DNA of 64,000 nucleotides from an uncultured Flavobacteriales bacterium (lineage in GTDB: Bacteria > Bacteroidota > Bacteroidia > Flavobacteriales_G > Salibacteraceae). The translations under genes and the position numbers were made by a program. The stretch spans positions 1-64,000 of the forward strand of contig CAJVZZ010000002.1 in NCBI GenBank assembly GCA_913020435.1, written 5' to 3'. The notes beneath the pieces were generated by a model. It was given only the letters and a program-made list of their open reading frames with translations. It ran no database searches and had not been told where the DNA came from. Below are positions 35,182 to 43,953 of this stretch, in pieces; positions within the stretch are counted from its first letter, which is position 1, and each line of letters begins with the position of its first letter.

Positions 35182-38100
35182 TTAATGTGCCACAGAAAAT
35201 CTGGATTGATACTTATTTCCATCAATTTCAATTCTAATGAAATATAAACCAGATTCATATTCGGAAACACTAACCAACTGCAAATCCAAACCATTAGAAT
35301 TCTCGGAGTAAATCTCTTTTCCAATTGCATCGAGAATAGATATTTTTATGGGAGCTAAAGAGTGGTTTTTATTGATAGAAATATTCAATATATCAGAAGT
35401 TGGGTTGGGGTAAATAGTAATTCCTAACTCATTTTCTCTTTCATTTACACCTAAGCAAATAGCTTCATATGAAACTTCCAAACTATCTTCAGTAACGCAA
35501 CCATTTAGGTTTACGTGAACACTGTACTTGCCATTTCGTGATACTACAATTTTTTGTGAAGTAGCATTTGTATTCCACAAGTATAACGCCCCAGAATTTC
35601 CTGCATCAAGAGTAATAGTGTTTGTACCACACAATAATCGATCACCTCCTAAATTCAATAAAGGTATTGGTTTAATTACCAAGTTTTGAGCAATTTCATT
35701 TGAGCAGCCATTTGCACCCAATATTTTATATGAAACAGGAAAGCTTCCAACACCAGCAGCATCGACATCAAAGGTGCTACTAGCACCATCAACGAAGTTC
35801 CCAAAGAATGTTCCACTTGTGGGGAAGCCTTTAGCAATAGTATAAACACCCGTTTTTTCACAAACATCTAAAAGGGGATCAAATAACAAATTTGGTTTTT
35901 CTAAAACAATTATATTTTTCCCAACCTTAGTAGTACATCCCTGTGTATTCCATGCCTCATAGTAAATAGGATACTTTCCCGAACCCACAATTGCAGGGTC
36001 AAATGAACCTCCAGAGACTCCAGCTCCACTGTAGATTCCTCCTACAGGGATAGCAGAGATGGTAATTGCCGTTTCATTTTCACACACAGTATCTCTAGAA
36101 GCAATAATTGGTTGTGGTGCAGGCTTAACGTTTATAGTTGAACTTGCAGTGTCCATACAGCCATTTGAACTATAACCGATATAATAAATCGTATCTAATC
36201 CAGCAAATTTTGGATTATATGTTCCGATACCCGTAAGACCCTCATCATCATATAAATAACCAGGCGTGGGGCTCCCGTTGGATACATTAATTGAATACCT
36301 ATTTTGACAAACATCGGCTAGGGGGGCAAAAGTTGCATTTGGAGCTGCGTCGATAAAAACTGCGCCAGAGGCTTGTCCAAAACAACCCATCCCGTCTGAG
36401 TAGGTATAACTCAAATTATATGCACCTGGACCTACGGAAGTATTAAAATGAGTTCCATTTACGATACCTGCTCCCGTATAATTCCCGCCATATCTCACAC
36501 CTGAAAATAATCTAACATTACCGATATTATCACAATATCTTCGATCTATCCAAGACATCGTAGGTTGAGGAATTTCATCTACCTTGATTGTATCGCTAAT
36601 TATGCAACCGTTCGTTCCAGTCGCTGTCACAGAATAAGAACCTCTTGTCGTTAAGTTTCTAGTAGCCAAATTGGTGTTATTATCCCAACGATAGACAGCA
36701 ATTCCTGGTGCAGTGGCATTTGCAATCATGTTAATCGTTGTTCCTGTGCAATAACCAGTATCATTTCCTAAATCCAATAGAGGTGTTGAACGAACACTTA
36801 CGGGTATTAACCTTGTCCCAGCGTCACAACCTTCAACAGAAATTTTGATATCATAAAAGAAGTAGTAAGCAAAAGTATTTCCATTAATATCTCCTGTAAT
36901 AATCATACTGGTGTCAGCATCTCTGTAAGGGTATCTAGTGAATCTATTATAATCTAATCCAAATTGTCCTGCTACCTTACCAAATGCTGAACCCGCAGCA
37001 CTCATGCGATAATCTGATCCTGGAGAAACGGTTATACCGAGAGCTACTTTACTGCCAGCTTGAGGCACAACTGTAACTGACCTAGTACCTACCAATTTAT
37101 TATCCTTATCTCTTATAGTTACCATTAACGTTCCTGAATCTGTTGGGTTAACAGTAAATGAGTCTATAACTAAAGGTCGTAACACATCAAATCGAATTCC
37201 CTGGTTAAAGGTTCTAGTTTCTGTAATATTTTGAGAGTTTGTATATGGAGAAAGTTCACCAACACTAGAGGAGTAGTCATCTGATGCATTTACATAAAAC
37301 GTATCGTTAGCAGTAATATTAACTTTAAAACTATCTCCTGAATGCAGCAAGTTTCCGTTTGATAAAGCATCATACCATTTAATTGTCTTCGCTGTCGAAC
37401 CACTAACTATCGTAGAGTCAATTCCTTCACAAACAACAATTGGAGTTGTAACCCCTGGAACTGTTGGTATTTTATCAATTTTAATACCTTCTTCGTTAAG
37501 TGTATCGTTATCTAGATAAGTATCACCAACAAGAGCCGACCAAATCTTGAAATTTATTCTACCACCAATTTTAGTGTTTATATAACCTACATCAACGGTA
37601 TCGTATTTAGCTGAACCTAAAGTTCCTGAATAGGTCCCTGAAAGAGTGGCAGTTACCGCACCCGTTACTTGAACCGAAACAGGAAAAGTCTTTTGTGTGC
37701 TAATTCCATTATTCAACACCAATACTCTAACTAATTGCGAATCAGCCCCGCACTTACCTGGAGTTGGAGAAACAATAGAAACAACTCCTACATCATTAGT
37801 GTCAATATCGAATTCATCGGCGCCAATATCCGGCACAGTCGAGCGTGTTTCATAATCAATGTCTGTAGAAACCCCATTAATTCGAATCCCTCTATTATTT
37901 AAAAAAATCGACTTTACATGAAGATCTTCGTTTGATTTAAAAAATGGGGAGATACTGACTTCACTAGCACCTAAAGCAACATTTGACGCTGTACCTCCGG
38001 GAGCATATATATTATTATGTGTTGAAATAAACGACCCTATTCTATTATAAGCTACTCCGGGAGCATCTGCATGAATATTATTATTCCTAAAATTCACATT

Positions 38101-40683
38101 AGAAGGAAAACTCATTTCTACCGCGTTAGAATTTGCGTTATTTACAGATAGATAAAAGCTATTAAAGTAGAAGTCTGAATTTCTAGCAGACCTCGCATAC
38201 AACAAGTCTTGGATATTGGAATTATCGTAATATGAACTTATGAAGTTATTATTGAACTTTGCTCTCTGTGAAGCAGAAGTACCTGCAAATGAGTACAGAT
38301 AAACAGCGTAACCGCTCGTTGTATGAGAGAGGTACATTTTATTGTAACTGAATTCCGAGTCATAATTGTAATATGCATAATATCCATATCTAAAAGAAAA
38401 TACATCCTTATCTTCAATTACATTTCCAATAAATTTAGCCCCTGTTTGATACCAGCTATAAATCGCATAATTATACCAGTCATGAATTCTATTGTTCTTA
38501 AATAAAACATTACTATCTAAATCTTGAGTATTAGTTCCGTATATGTAAATAGAATAGTAACCCCCTCTAATGTCTGAATTCAATACCTCTAAACCTGATA
38601 AAGCATTGCCACGATTATTCATGATATTTCTACTGCTAAAACCAGGGCGATTAGAGGTGTCTGCTCTCAATTCACAGCTATCAATTCTGATTAATCGATT
38701 TCTATTATTAAAGCTAAAAACAGAACCGTTATTATTGTTGTTGTGAATTGCAATATTTCGAAAAGTAACTCCTTGGTTGCCATTAAAGGTCACTGTATTA
38801 AAAGTGCTTGTGTATAGAATTGGTTTAGTACTTACTCCTGTATCTGCCTCGAAGACAATCGTATCCGATAACGACACTCCTTTAATTGCAGTGAAAAGCA
38901 AATTTTGATTATACAAACCTTGACGCACCTTAAAAGTCGTAGGACCACAGATACCAGATGATGTTAATCTAGCAACTGCTGCAGTAAAATCAGAAAAATC
39001 AGGATTTGTTCCTCCAATCGTATAAGTTCCGCTTATAGCTGTTCCAAAGGTTGGCGATGTTATTGAATTATTTGATAAAACTGTATCTATCATACCATTG
39101 ATGGAATCAATTCTGGCCGTTAATCGGTAATTGGTGTCCGATATAAAGTTGTAGTTTAATAGGTTAATAATTGATGCTGAGCCAGAAGCTAAACTTGAAT
39201 TATTACTCACATTCTGGTATTGAAAAGGTCTTCCATTAACACTAATTCCTAGCCTAATTCTCATTGACTTTATAGTATCCAAACCAAAATTTAAAACATT
39301 GAATTCAATAGTATTCATACCTGCACAGTAAACACTTTTCAGGTCTAAAGCAGCTGCATCTAAAGAATCAGGGTCAAATTCATCTGCACCAATATCCGTT
39401 GAAGTTCTTCTAGTTTCACCATCAATATCTGTCGATATTCCAGTTATTGTGAGTGCTTTCGCGTTTAATTGAACGTTTTTAATGTGCAAGTCTAATGGAG
39501 AAACAAACATCGGATCAACTGACATAGAGTTAGAGCCGATTATAGCAGCAGACTTAAGTGGTGAGTAGTAATTATTATAATCGGGTAGCAATGAAGTACC
39601 AAGACTATTCATAACCTTAGAATTACTCATATTAACCAGAATATTATTCTTGAAATTCGAAGTAGAAGTAAGGTTTAAGTATGCTGTAGTTGTAGCAGAA
39701 GATGTACCCCCATTAATTCTTACAGTATTAAAATAGACATCACTGTAGTTACAGCCTGTGATATACATTCCATATTGCGCACCAATTACGTGAATACTGT
39801 TATTAGAAATATCATTTCTATTGTTAGACAACCCAAAGCAATTGGCCATATAAAGCCCATATCCATAACCATTTGCACCGTTATAGATAGTATTTCCGGT
39901 AATGGTTGGTGTCCCATTATAGTATAAGTAGAGGCTTCTTGCAAAAAAGTAAACATTAGTACCAGAGGTAATGGTATTGTTTACTATCTCAATATTTCTG
40001 TTGTAGTAAGAATAAATAGCATAATAGCCCCAGCCAGTAATTCTATTATTCTTTATAATCCATTTGTCTTGCTGAAGTGTTATGGAAGAACTTGCTCCAT
40101 AAATATAAAAAGAGTAGGCTCCGTTTAATATTTCATTATTCTCAAAAGTTACATTATGAGAGTTATGAGTTGTACCGCGCTCATCTCGTATTAAAGTTGT
40201 GCTCACACTTGTTGGATACCTCGTTGAGCCTTGAATTGTACTATTGGTGAAAGAAATATGCTCACAAGTATCGTTAAACACAATAACTGTCGCGTATTGA
40301 CCTGTAGAAGTATTTCCAATAGAAAGCGAATCAAAGCTTATGTACTTGGCAGACTTTAATCTAATGACGTAATTATCTGCAGCAGATGAATTATTAAATT
40401 GAATGGTTGTCGTGGAAGTATTCGCGGGGTCAGGCTTAAAGGTAATCGAGTTAGTTGCTGACGCACCTGAGATGTTTTCAATGGTAAACTGAGCGTTATA
40501 ATTTCCTGATCGGATATGGAAATTAACAGCTCCATTAACTCCTTTTTTATTCAAACTATCGACGGCTTCAGCAACTGTAGAATAGCTTGGAGAAGCACCC
40601 CCAATAGTGTAGTTACCATTTAGTTGAGCGTTTACCGCAAAAGCAATAAAAGAGGATAAAACAAATAAATATAAATTCTTCAT
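35182..40683 (-). CDS. Giant T9SS-secreted protein with two parallel beta-helix domains
   Basis: The 1833-residue protein has a signal peptide (MKNLYLFVLSSFIAFAVNAQ). Two copies of a roughly 420-residue right-handed beta-helix module follow, residues about 20-440 and 550-960. Each opens with GxYTIGGxxPxxxxxxxAV and closes with TDIDxETRxTxxDIGADEFD. Between and after them are CARDB-like spacers. Ig-like units with GGxYxGxGI motifs follow, then LLNLGGDRLLCGTNTITLD and a T9SS tail (ITIYPNPTSDILNI ... FSVAH). Beta-helix repeats often bind or cleave polysaccharides; no catalytic residues are evident. Confidence 0.93.
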   Translation of the reverse strand: MKNLYLFVLSSFIAFAVNAQLNGNYTIGGASPSYSTVAEAVDSLNKKGVNGAVNFHIRSGNYNAQFTIENISGASATNSITFKPDPANTSTTTIQFNNSSAADNYVIRLKSAKYISFDSLSIGNTSTGQYATVIVFNDTCEHISFTNSTIQGSTRYPTSVSTTLIRDERGTTHNSHNVTFENNEILNGAYSFYIYGASSSITLQQDKWIIKNNRITGWGYYAIYSYYNRNIEIVNNTITSGTNVYFFARSLYLYYNGTPTITGNTIYNGANGYGYGLYMANCFGLSNNRNDISNNSIHVIGAQYGMYITGCNYSDVYFNTVRINGGTSSATTTAYLNLTSTSNFKNNILVNMSNSKVMNSLGTSLLPDYNNYYSPLKSAAIIGSNSMSVDPMFVSPLDLHIKNVQLNAKALTITGISTDIDGETRRTSTDIGADEFDPDSLDAAALDLKSVYCAGMNTIEFNVLNFGLDTIKSMRIRLGISVNGRPFQYQNVSNNSSLASGSASIINLLNYNFISDTNYRLTARIDSINGMIDTVLSNNSITSPTFGTAISGTYTIGGTNPDFSDFTAAVARLTSSGICGPTTFKVRQGLYNQNLLFTAIKGVSLSDTIVFEADTGVSTKPILYTSTFNTVTFNGNQGVTFRNIAIHNNNNNGSVFSFNNRNRLIRIDSCELRADTSNRPGFSSRNIMNNRGNALSGLEVLNSDIRGGYYSIYIYGTNTQDLDSNVLFKNNRIHDWYNYAIYSWYQTGAKFIGNVIEDKDVFSFRYGYYAYYNYDSEFSYNKMYLSHTTSGYAVYLYSFAGTSASQRAKFNNNFISSYYDNSNIQDLLYARSARNSDFYFNSFYLSVNNANSNAVEMSFPSNVNFRNNNIHADAPGVAYNRIGSFISTHNNIYAPGGTASNVALGASEVSISPFFKSNEDLHVKSIFLNNRGIRINGVSTDIDYETRSTVPDIGADEFDIDTNDVGVVSIVSPTPGKCGADSQLVRVLVLNNGISTQKTFPVSVQVTGAVTATLSGTYSGTLGSAKYDTVDVGYINTKIGGRINFKIWSALVGDTYLDNDTLNEEGIKIDKIPTVPGVTTPIVVCEGIDSTIVSGSTAKTIKWYDALSNGNLLHSGDSFKVNITANDTFYVNASDDYSSSVGELSPYTNSQNITETRTFNQGIRFDVLRPLVIDSFTVNPTDSGTLMVTIRDKDNKLVGTRSVTVVPQAGSKVALGITVSPGSDYRMSAAGSAFGKVAGQFGLDYNRFTRYPYRDADTSMIITGDINGNTFAYYFFYDIKISVEGCDAGTRLIPVSVRSTPLLDLGNDTGYCTGTTINMIANATAPGIAVYRWDNNTNLATRNLTTRGSYSVTATGTNGCIISDTIKVDEIPQPTMSWIDRRYCDNIGNVRLFSGVRYGGNYTGAGIVNGTHFNTSVGPGAYNLSYTYSDGMGCFGQASGAVFIDAAPNATFAPLADVCQNRYSINVSNGSPTPGYLYDDEGLTGIGTYNPKFAGLDTIYYIGYSSNGCMDTASSTINVKPAPQPIIASRDTVCENETAITISAIPVGGIYSGAGVSGGSFDPAIVGSGKYPIYYEAWNTQGCTTKVGKNIIVLEKPNLLFDPLLDVCEKTGVYTIAKGFPTSGTFFGNFVDGASSTFDVDAAGVGSFPVSYKILGANGCSNEIAQNLVIKPIPLLNLGGDRLLCGTNTITLDAGNSGALYLWNTNATSQKIVVSRNGKYSVHVNLNGCVTEDSLEVSYEAICLGVNERENELGITIYPNPTSDILNISINKNHSLAPIKISILDAIGKEIYSENSNGLDLQLVSVSEYESGLYFIRIEIDGNKYQSRFSVAH

Positions 40684-40709
40684 AGTGAGTATTTAAAGCT
40701 AGTTATTCA

Positions 40710-40717
40710 CAAACTTA
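40710..40717 (-). promoter_or_regulatory. -7 box of the giant beta-helix gene
   Basis: TAAGTTTG on the minus strand matches TAnnTTTG. A TTTG lies about 16 bp upstream, a little closer than usual. Confidence 0.5.
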
Positions 40718-40776
40718 AAAAAAAAATTTGTACCAAATCACCTCGATAAGATACACTGCACCAAAGACATATACGC

Positions 40777-40806
40777 AAAAAAAAAAGCGGCCGTTGGCCG
40801 CTTTAT
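40777..40806 (-). terminator. Terminator of trxB
   Basis: AAAGCGGCC, loop AAC and GGCCGCTTT on the minus strand run into a ten-base T tract, just after the trxB stop at 40828. Confidence 0.9.
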
Positions 40807-40827
40807 AAGATAATTTTTTAAAATATT

Positions 40828-41775
40828 TTAATGTATTCCCTTATCAGCAAGATATCGCTCTGCATCTAGAGCAGCCATACAACCTGTTCCCGCAGCTGTA
40901 ACCGCTTGCCGATAAACTTTATCAGCAGCATCACCACCAACAAAAACACCACCTACAGCAGTTTTTGACGTCCCCGGAAGCACTTTCAAATACCCAACTT
41001 CGTCCATTTCTAGGTAATCCTTGAAGATCCCAGTATTTGGCGTGTGGCCAATAGCAACAAAAAATCCATCCACTTTTAAAGTACGTTCTTCATCAGTAAC
41101 ACTATTTTTAACTAAGACTCCTTCAACTACCTGATCGCCAAGAACATCCTGAGTATTAGTACTGAACAGCACCTCAATGTTAGGAGTATTGGTTACTCTA
41201 TGCTGCATTGCTTTTGATGCTTTAAAGTGATCTTTACGCACAATCATATAAACCTTCTTGCAGAGTTTTGCAAGATATGTTGCTTCTTCGGCAGCAGTAT
41301 CTCCTGCACCAACAATTGCGACATCTTTTCCTTTGTAGAAAAAACCATCACAAACAGCACATGCCGAAACTCCACCGCCTAAATCACGTATTCGTAATTC
41401 AGATTCTAAACCAAGCCATTTTGCAGAAGCTCCAGTAGAAATAATAATTGAATCAGCAGAAAGCCAATCTTGATGATCTACCTGAACCTTGTGCACAGGA
41501 CCAGAGAAATCAACCTGAGTAACGAACCCACTTCTGACATCAGTATCAAATCGTTCTGCTTGTTTTTTGAAGTCCTCCATCATTACAGGACCCGTGATAC
41601 CTTCAGAGTAACCAGGGAAATTATCTACCTCAGTAGTATCCATAAGTTGTCCGCCTGGCTGCATTCCCATTATCATAACAGGGCTTAAATCTGCCCTAGC
41701 AGCATAAATTGCGGCTGTATATCCCGCTGGACCACTGCCAACGATTATACACTTGTGATGTTCTTTTATTTCCAT
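40828..41775 (-). CDS. trxB: Thioredoxin reductase
   Basis: From the start at 41775 (MEIKEHHKCIIVGSGPAGYTA) the enzyme has 315 residues, normal for TrxB; the longer frame adds nine residues before the FAD fold. FAD motif GSGPAGYTAAIYAARA, redox pair Cys139-Cys142 in SACAVCDG, NADPH motif VGAGDTAAEEATYLA, and the C-terminal GVFVGGDAADKVYRQAVTAAG are all present. It transfers electrons from NADPH to thioredoxin and so, indirectly, to peroxiredoxin. It is monocistronic, with its own -7 box and terminator. Confidence 0.97.
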   Translation of the reverse strand: MEIKEHHKCIIVGSGPAGYTAAIYAARADLSPVMIMGMQPGGQLMDTTEVDNFPGYSEGITGPVMMEDFKKQAERFDTDVRSGFVTQVDFSGPVHKVQVDHQDWLSADSIIISTGASAKWLGLESELRIRDLGGGVSACAVCDGFFYKGKDVAIVGAGDTAAEEATYLAKLCKKVYMIVRKDHFKASKAMQHRVTNTPNIEVLFSTNTQDVLGDQVVEGVLVKNSVTDEERTLKVDGFFVAIGHTPNTGIFKDYLEMDEVGYLKVLPGTSKTAVGGVFVGGDAADKVYRQAVTAAGTGCMAALDAERYLADKGIH

Positions 41776-41799
41776 GTTTTGCTTTCTTAATTTAAAGTA

Positions 41800-41807
41800 C
41801 AAATGTA
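41800..41807 (-). promoter_or_regulatory. -7 box of trxB
   Basis: TACATTTG on the minus strand matches TAnnTTTG, 24 nt before the chosen start at 41775. It overlaps the longer frame and so supports the shorter start. Confidence 0.55.
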
Positions 41808-41921
41808 ATTCTACCTCATCATTATTTGTATGTCAGATTGAAGTCAAATCGTTAAGGATTAAAAAGTCGACCGATTATTAAATGAATCAAAAATTTAAAC
41901 TTTAATAATTGGCATATTTTG

Positions 41922-41929
41922 TAAATTTG
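41922..41929 (+). promoter_or_regulatory. -7 box of the 118-residue lipoprotein gene
   Basis: TAAATTTG matches TAnnTTTG, 29 nt before the ATG at 41959. Confidence 0.5.
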
Positions 41930-41958
41930 CAAAACAATAATTGTGATACGTAATTTTT

Positions 41959-42315
41959 ATGAAAACAATCTATCTAGGTTTTGTTTCAATGCTATTTATT
42001 GGCTGTGGAAATAGTAATTCAAACGGTGCTTGTGATTGGCATGTTCGCAAATTCTCTGCTACGGTAACCGATATTTCTTTTGATAATTTAAATACAAAAG
42101 GTGATTCTGTTTTTTCTGTTAAAATGATGTTTGATGCTGGTAGTTTGAGCGAGAAAGATCAAGATCTCGGAAAATTGAGAGGATTTGATATCACGAGAGA
42201 AAAATTAATTCAAAATAAACTGAAAGTAAATTCAACTTACACTGGTAAAATTAATGACCTAAAATCGGGGAATTGTGAGACACCAATAGTTGCTTTTGAT
42301 CAAAGACTGCGTTAA
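41959..42315 (+). CDS. Small lipoprotein upstream of meaB
   Basis: The 118-residue product starts MKTIYLGFVSMLFIGC with lipobox FIGC. A short mature domain follows with Cys pairs (GACDWHVRKFSATVTDI, SGNCETPIVAFD) and alternating strands and turns. No family is recognised. Only 3 bp separate its stop from the meaB start, so the two are very likely co-transcribed; a functional link is not evident. Confidence 0.75.
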   Translation: MKTIYLGFVSMLFIGCGNSNSNGACDWHVRKFSATVTDISFDNLNTKGDSVFSVKMMFDAGSLSEKDQDLGKLRGFDITREKLIQNKLKVNSTYTGKINDLKSGNCETPIVAFDQRLR

Positions 42316-42318
42316 AAA

Positions 42319-43332
42319 ATGGCCGTTCGACCAAACATTTCTATTAAAAAAAGGGAAGTCTTAAGCGCCCAAGAGATTTTTAAAAATCTAATTGTAGGTA
42401 AAAGAGAATGGCTAAGTAAGGCGCTAACATTAGTTGAAAGCACAAGATCTGAGCATCGAAAAACCGCCAAAGAACTCGTTCAATTAGCGACCCCTTTTTC
42501 TGGAAAATCGATACGAATTGGAATAACTGGAGTGCCGGGAGTTGGGAAGTCAACTTTTATAGAATCCTTTGGATTGGAAGCAATTTTAAAAGGGAAAAAA
42601 GTTTGTGTCTTAGCGATTGATCCCAGCAGCGAAATTTCTAAAGGTAGTCTTCTTGGTGATAAAACACGAATGGATCAGTTGAGCACACATTCCGATGCTT
42701 ACATACGACCTTCTCCAACATCAGGAACACTTGGTGGGGTTACTCGAGCAACAAGAGAAAGTATATTACTATGCGAGTCTGCAGGCTATGATTTAATTCT
42801 CATTGAAACAGTTGGTGTAGGACAATCAGAAACTAAAGTGCACTCCATGGTTGATGCTTTTCTAATGCTCTTGTTATCCAATGCGGGAGATGAAATCCAA
42901 GGAATTAAACGTGGAATAATGGAGATGGCAGACATTTTAGTTGTGAATAAAGCGGATGGTGAAAATCAACGAAACGCAAAAATTGCAGCACATCAACTTC
43001 AACAAGCACTTCATTATTTTCCGCTGGGAAAGTCCGGTTGGGCTCCTTCAGTTAGCACCATGAGTGCATTAAATAATGAAGGTGTAAGTGGTCTTTGGAA
43101 AAAGTGTACTGAATATATTGACCATATTAAAAGCAATAAATTCTTTGAACAAAACAGAAAACTTCAAGCGGTAAATTGGTTTAAACAAAGTTTATCTGAA
43201 CAAATCATTCAAAGAATAGAACAAGACGAAGAGTACAAGAAAAAACTATCTGAAATTGAAGAGAAAGTGGCAATAGGAAAACTCGATCCATTTATTGCGG
43301 CAGACCTAATTACAGATTTTTACTTTAGATAA
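42319..43332 (+). CDS. meaB: Methylmalonyl-CoA mutase-associated GTPase MeaB (ArgK)
   Basis: The 337-residue G3E GTPase has a P-loop at GITGVPGVGKST (about residues 68-79), metal and switch motifs (IDPSSEISKGSLLGDKTRM, HSDAYIRPSPTSGTLGG, LIETVGVGQSE), and NKADG for guanine recognition. MeaB gates delivery of adenosylcobalamin to, and protects, methylmalonyl-CoA mutase, so it serves MutA/MutB at 18146-21696 despite the distance. Its last 8 bp overlap the 3' end of the converging minus-strand gene. Confidence 0.97.
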   Translation: MAVRPNISIKKREVLSAQEIFKNLIVGKREWLSKALTLVESTRSEHRKTAKELVQLATPFSGKSIRIGITGVPGVGKSTFIESFGLEAILKGKKVCVLAIDPSSEISKGSLLGDKTRMDQLSTHSDAYIRPSPTSGTLGGVTRATRESILLCESAGYDLILIETVGVGQSETKVHSMVDAFLMLLLSNAGDEIQGIKRGIMEMADILVVNKADGENQRNAKIAAHQLQQALHYFPLGKSGWAPSVSTMSALNNEGVSGLWKKCTEYIDHIKSNKFFEQNRKLQAVNWFKQSLSEQIIQRIEQDEEYKKKLSEIEEKVAIGKLDPFIAADLITDFYFR

Positions 43333-43846
43333 TTTTTCTTAATTCTTGCTTCAAATATTCTTTTGCAAGATCAACTGGGTTCTTTTCAATTTGACTCAGT
43401 AGTTTAAAAATCATATTACTCAGGTCAATTCCCGAAGCCTCTTCTGGCATTTTTGCAGCAGAAACATTTACCATTTTAATGGTTTCTTCTTTTGCTGTTT
43501 TTATTAAATGCCAGGCAGTACTCGATACATATAATTGTTGCGTCAAATTATGTTGATACTCCGTTCTAATGGTTTTAATCAGTTCTTGCTGAAAAACCCT
43601 CCCCTTCATCCCTTTTTGGTGAACACGTAAAACCATATCAGCAAGATAAATTCGCTCCAAAAACAATGTTAGTCGTTCATACGCATTGACCTTATTTGGC
43701 GTAAATGATTGCTTTTCAGCCCTCCGCAATTCTAGTTCTCTGCGCTTAAACTGACCTTCCAGCACCTGCTTTAGAACGTAATAAGAAGTTGCAAAAACAA
43801 TCAACCCAGGAATAGTAATTTTTAATATTTCTAGCAAAAAATCCAT
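43325..43846 (-). CDS. Conserved membrane-anchored protein, function unknown
   Basis: The 173-residue protein has one N-terminal transmembrane helix (ITIPGLIVFATSYYVLK). A charged coiled region follows (GQFKRRELELRRAEKQSFTPNKVNAYERLTLFLERI), then helices to the C-terminus. This layout is common among Bacteroidota hypothetical proteins. The TPxKxxAYERLxLFLERI block looks like a family signature, but I cannot name the family with certainty. It converges on and overlaps meaB by 8 bp. Confidence 0.82.
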   Translation of the reverse strand: MDFLLEILKITIPGLIVFATSYYVLKQVLEGQFKRRELELRRAEKQSFTPNKVNAYERLTLFLERIYLADMVLRVHQKGMKGRVFQQELIKTIRTEYQHNLTQQLYVSSTAWHLIKTAKEETIKMVNVSAAKMPEEASGIDLSNMIFKLLSQIEKNPVDLAKEYLKQELRKII

Positions 43847-43928
43847 ATGTTCAATTTAAGTTGCCAAATATCGTATAATGATTGAACCAAATCCATGCTT
43901 TTTACAAGTTTCAATAATCGGAAATTTA

Positions 43929-43936
43929 TAGCTTTG
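43929..43936 (+). promoter_or_regulatory. -7 box of the aspC operon
   Basis: TAGCTTTG matches TAnnTTTG, 17 nt before the ATG at 43954. It probably drives aspC-hldE1-ubiE-porT. Confidence 0.55.
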
Positions 43937-43953
43937 TAACTTCAGTTAAACAT

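Noticed and set aside
35118-35330. 70-codon minus-strand ORF at the end of the giant beta-helix gene
   Set aside because: It is out of frame with, and mostly inside, the well-supported 1833-residue coding sequence.
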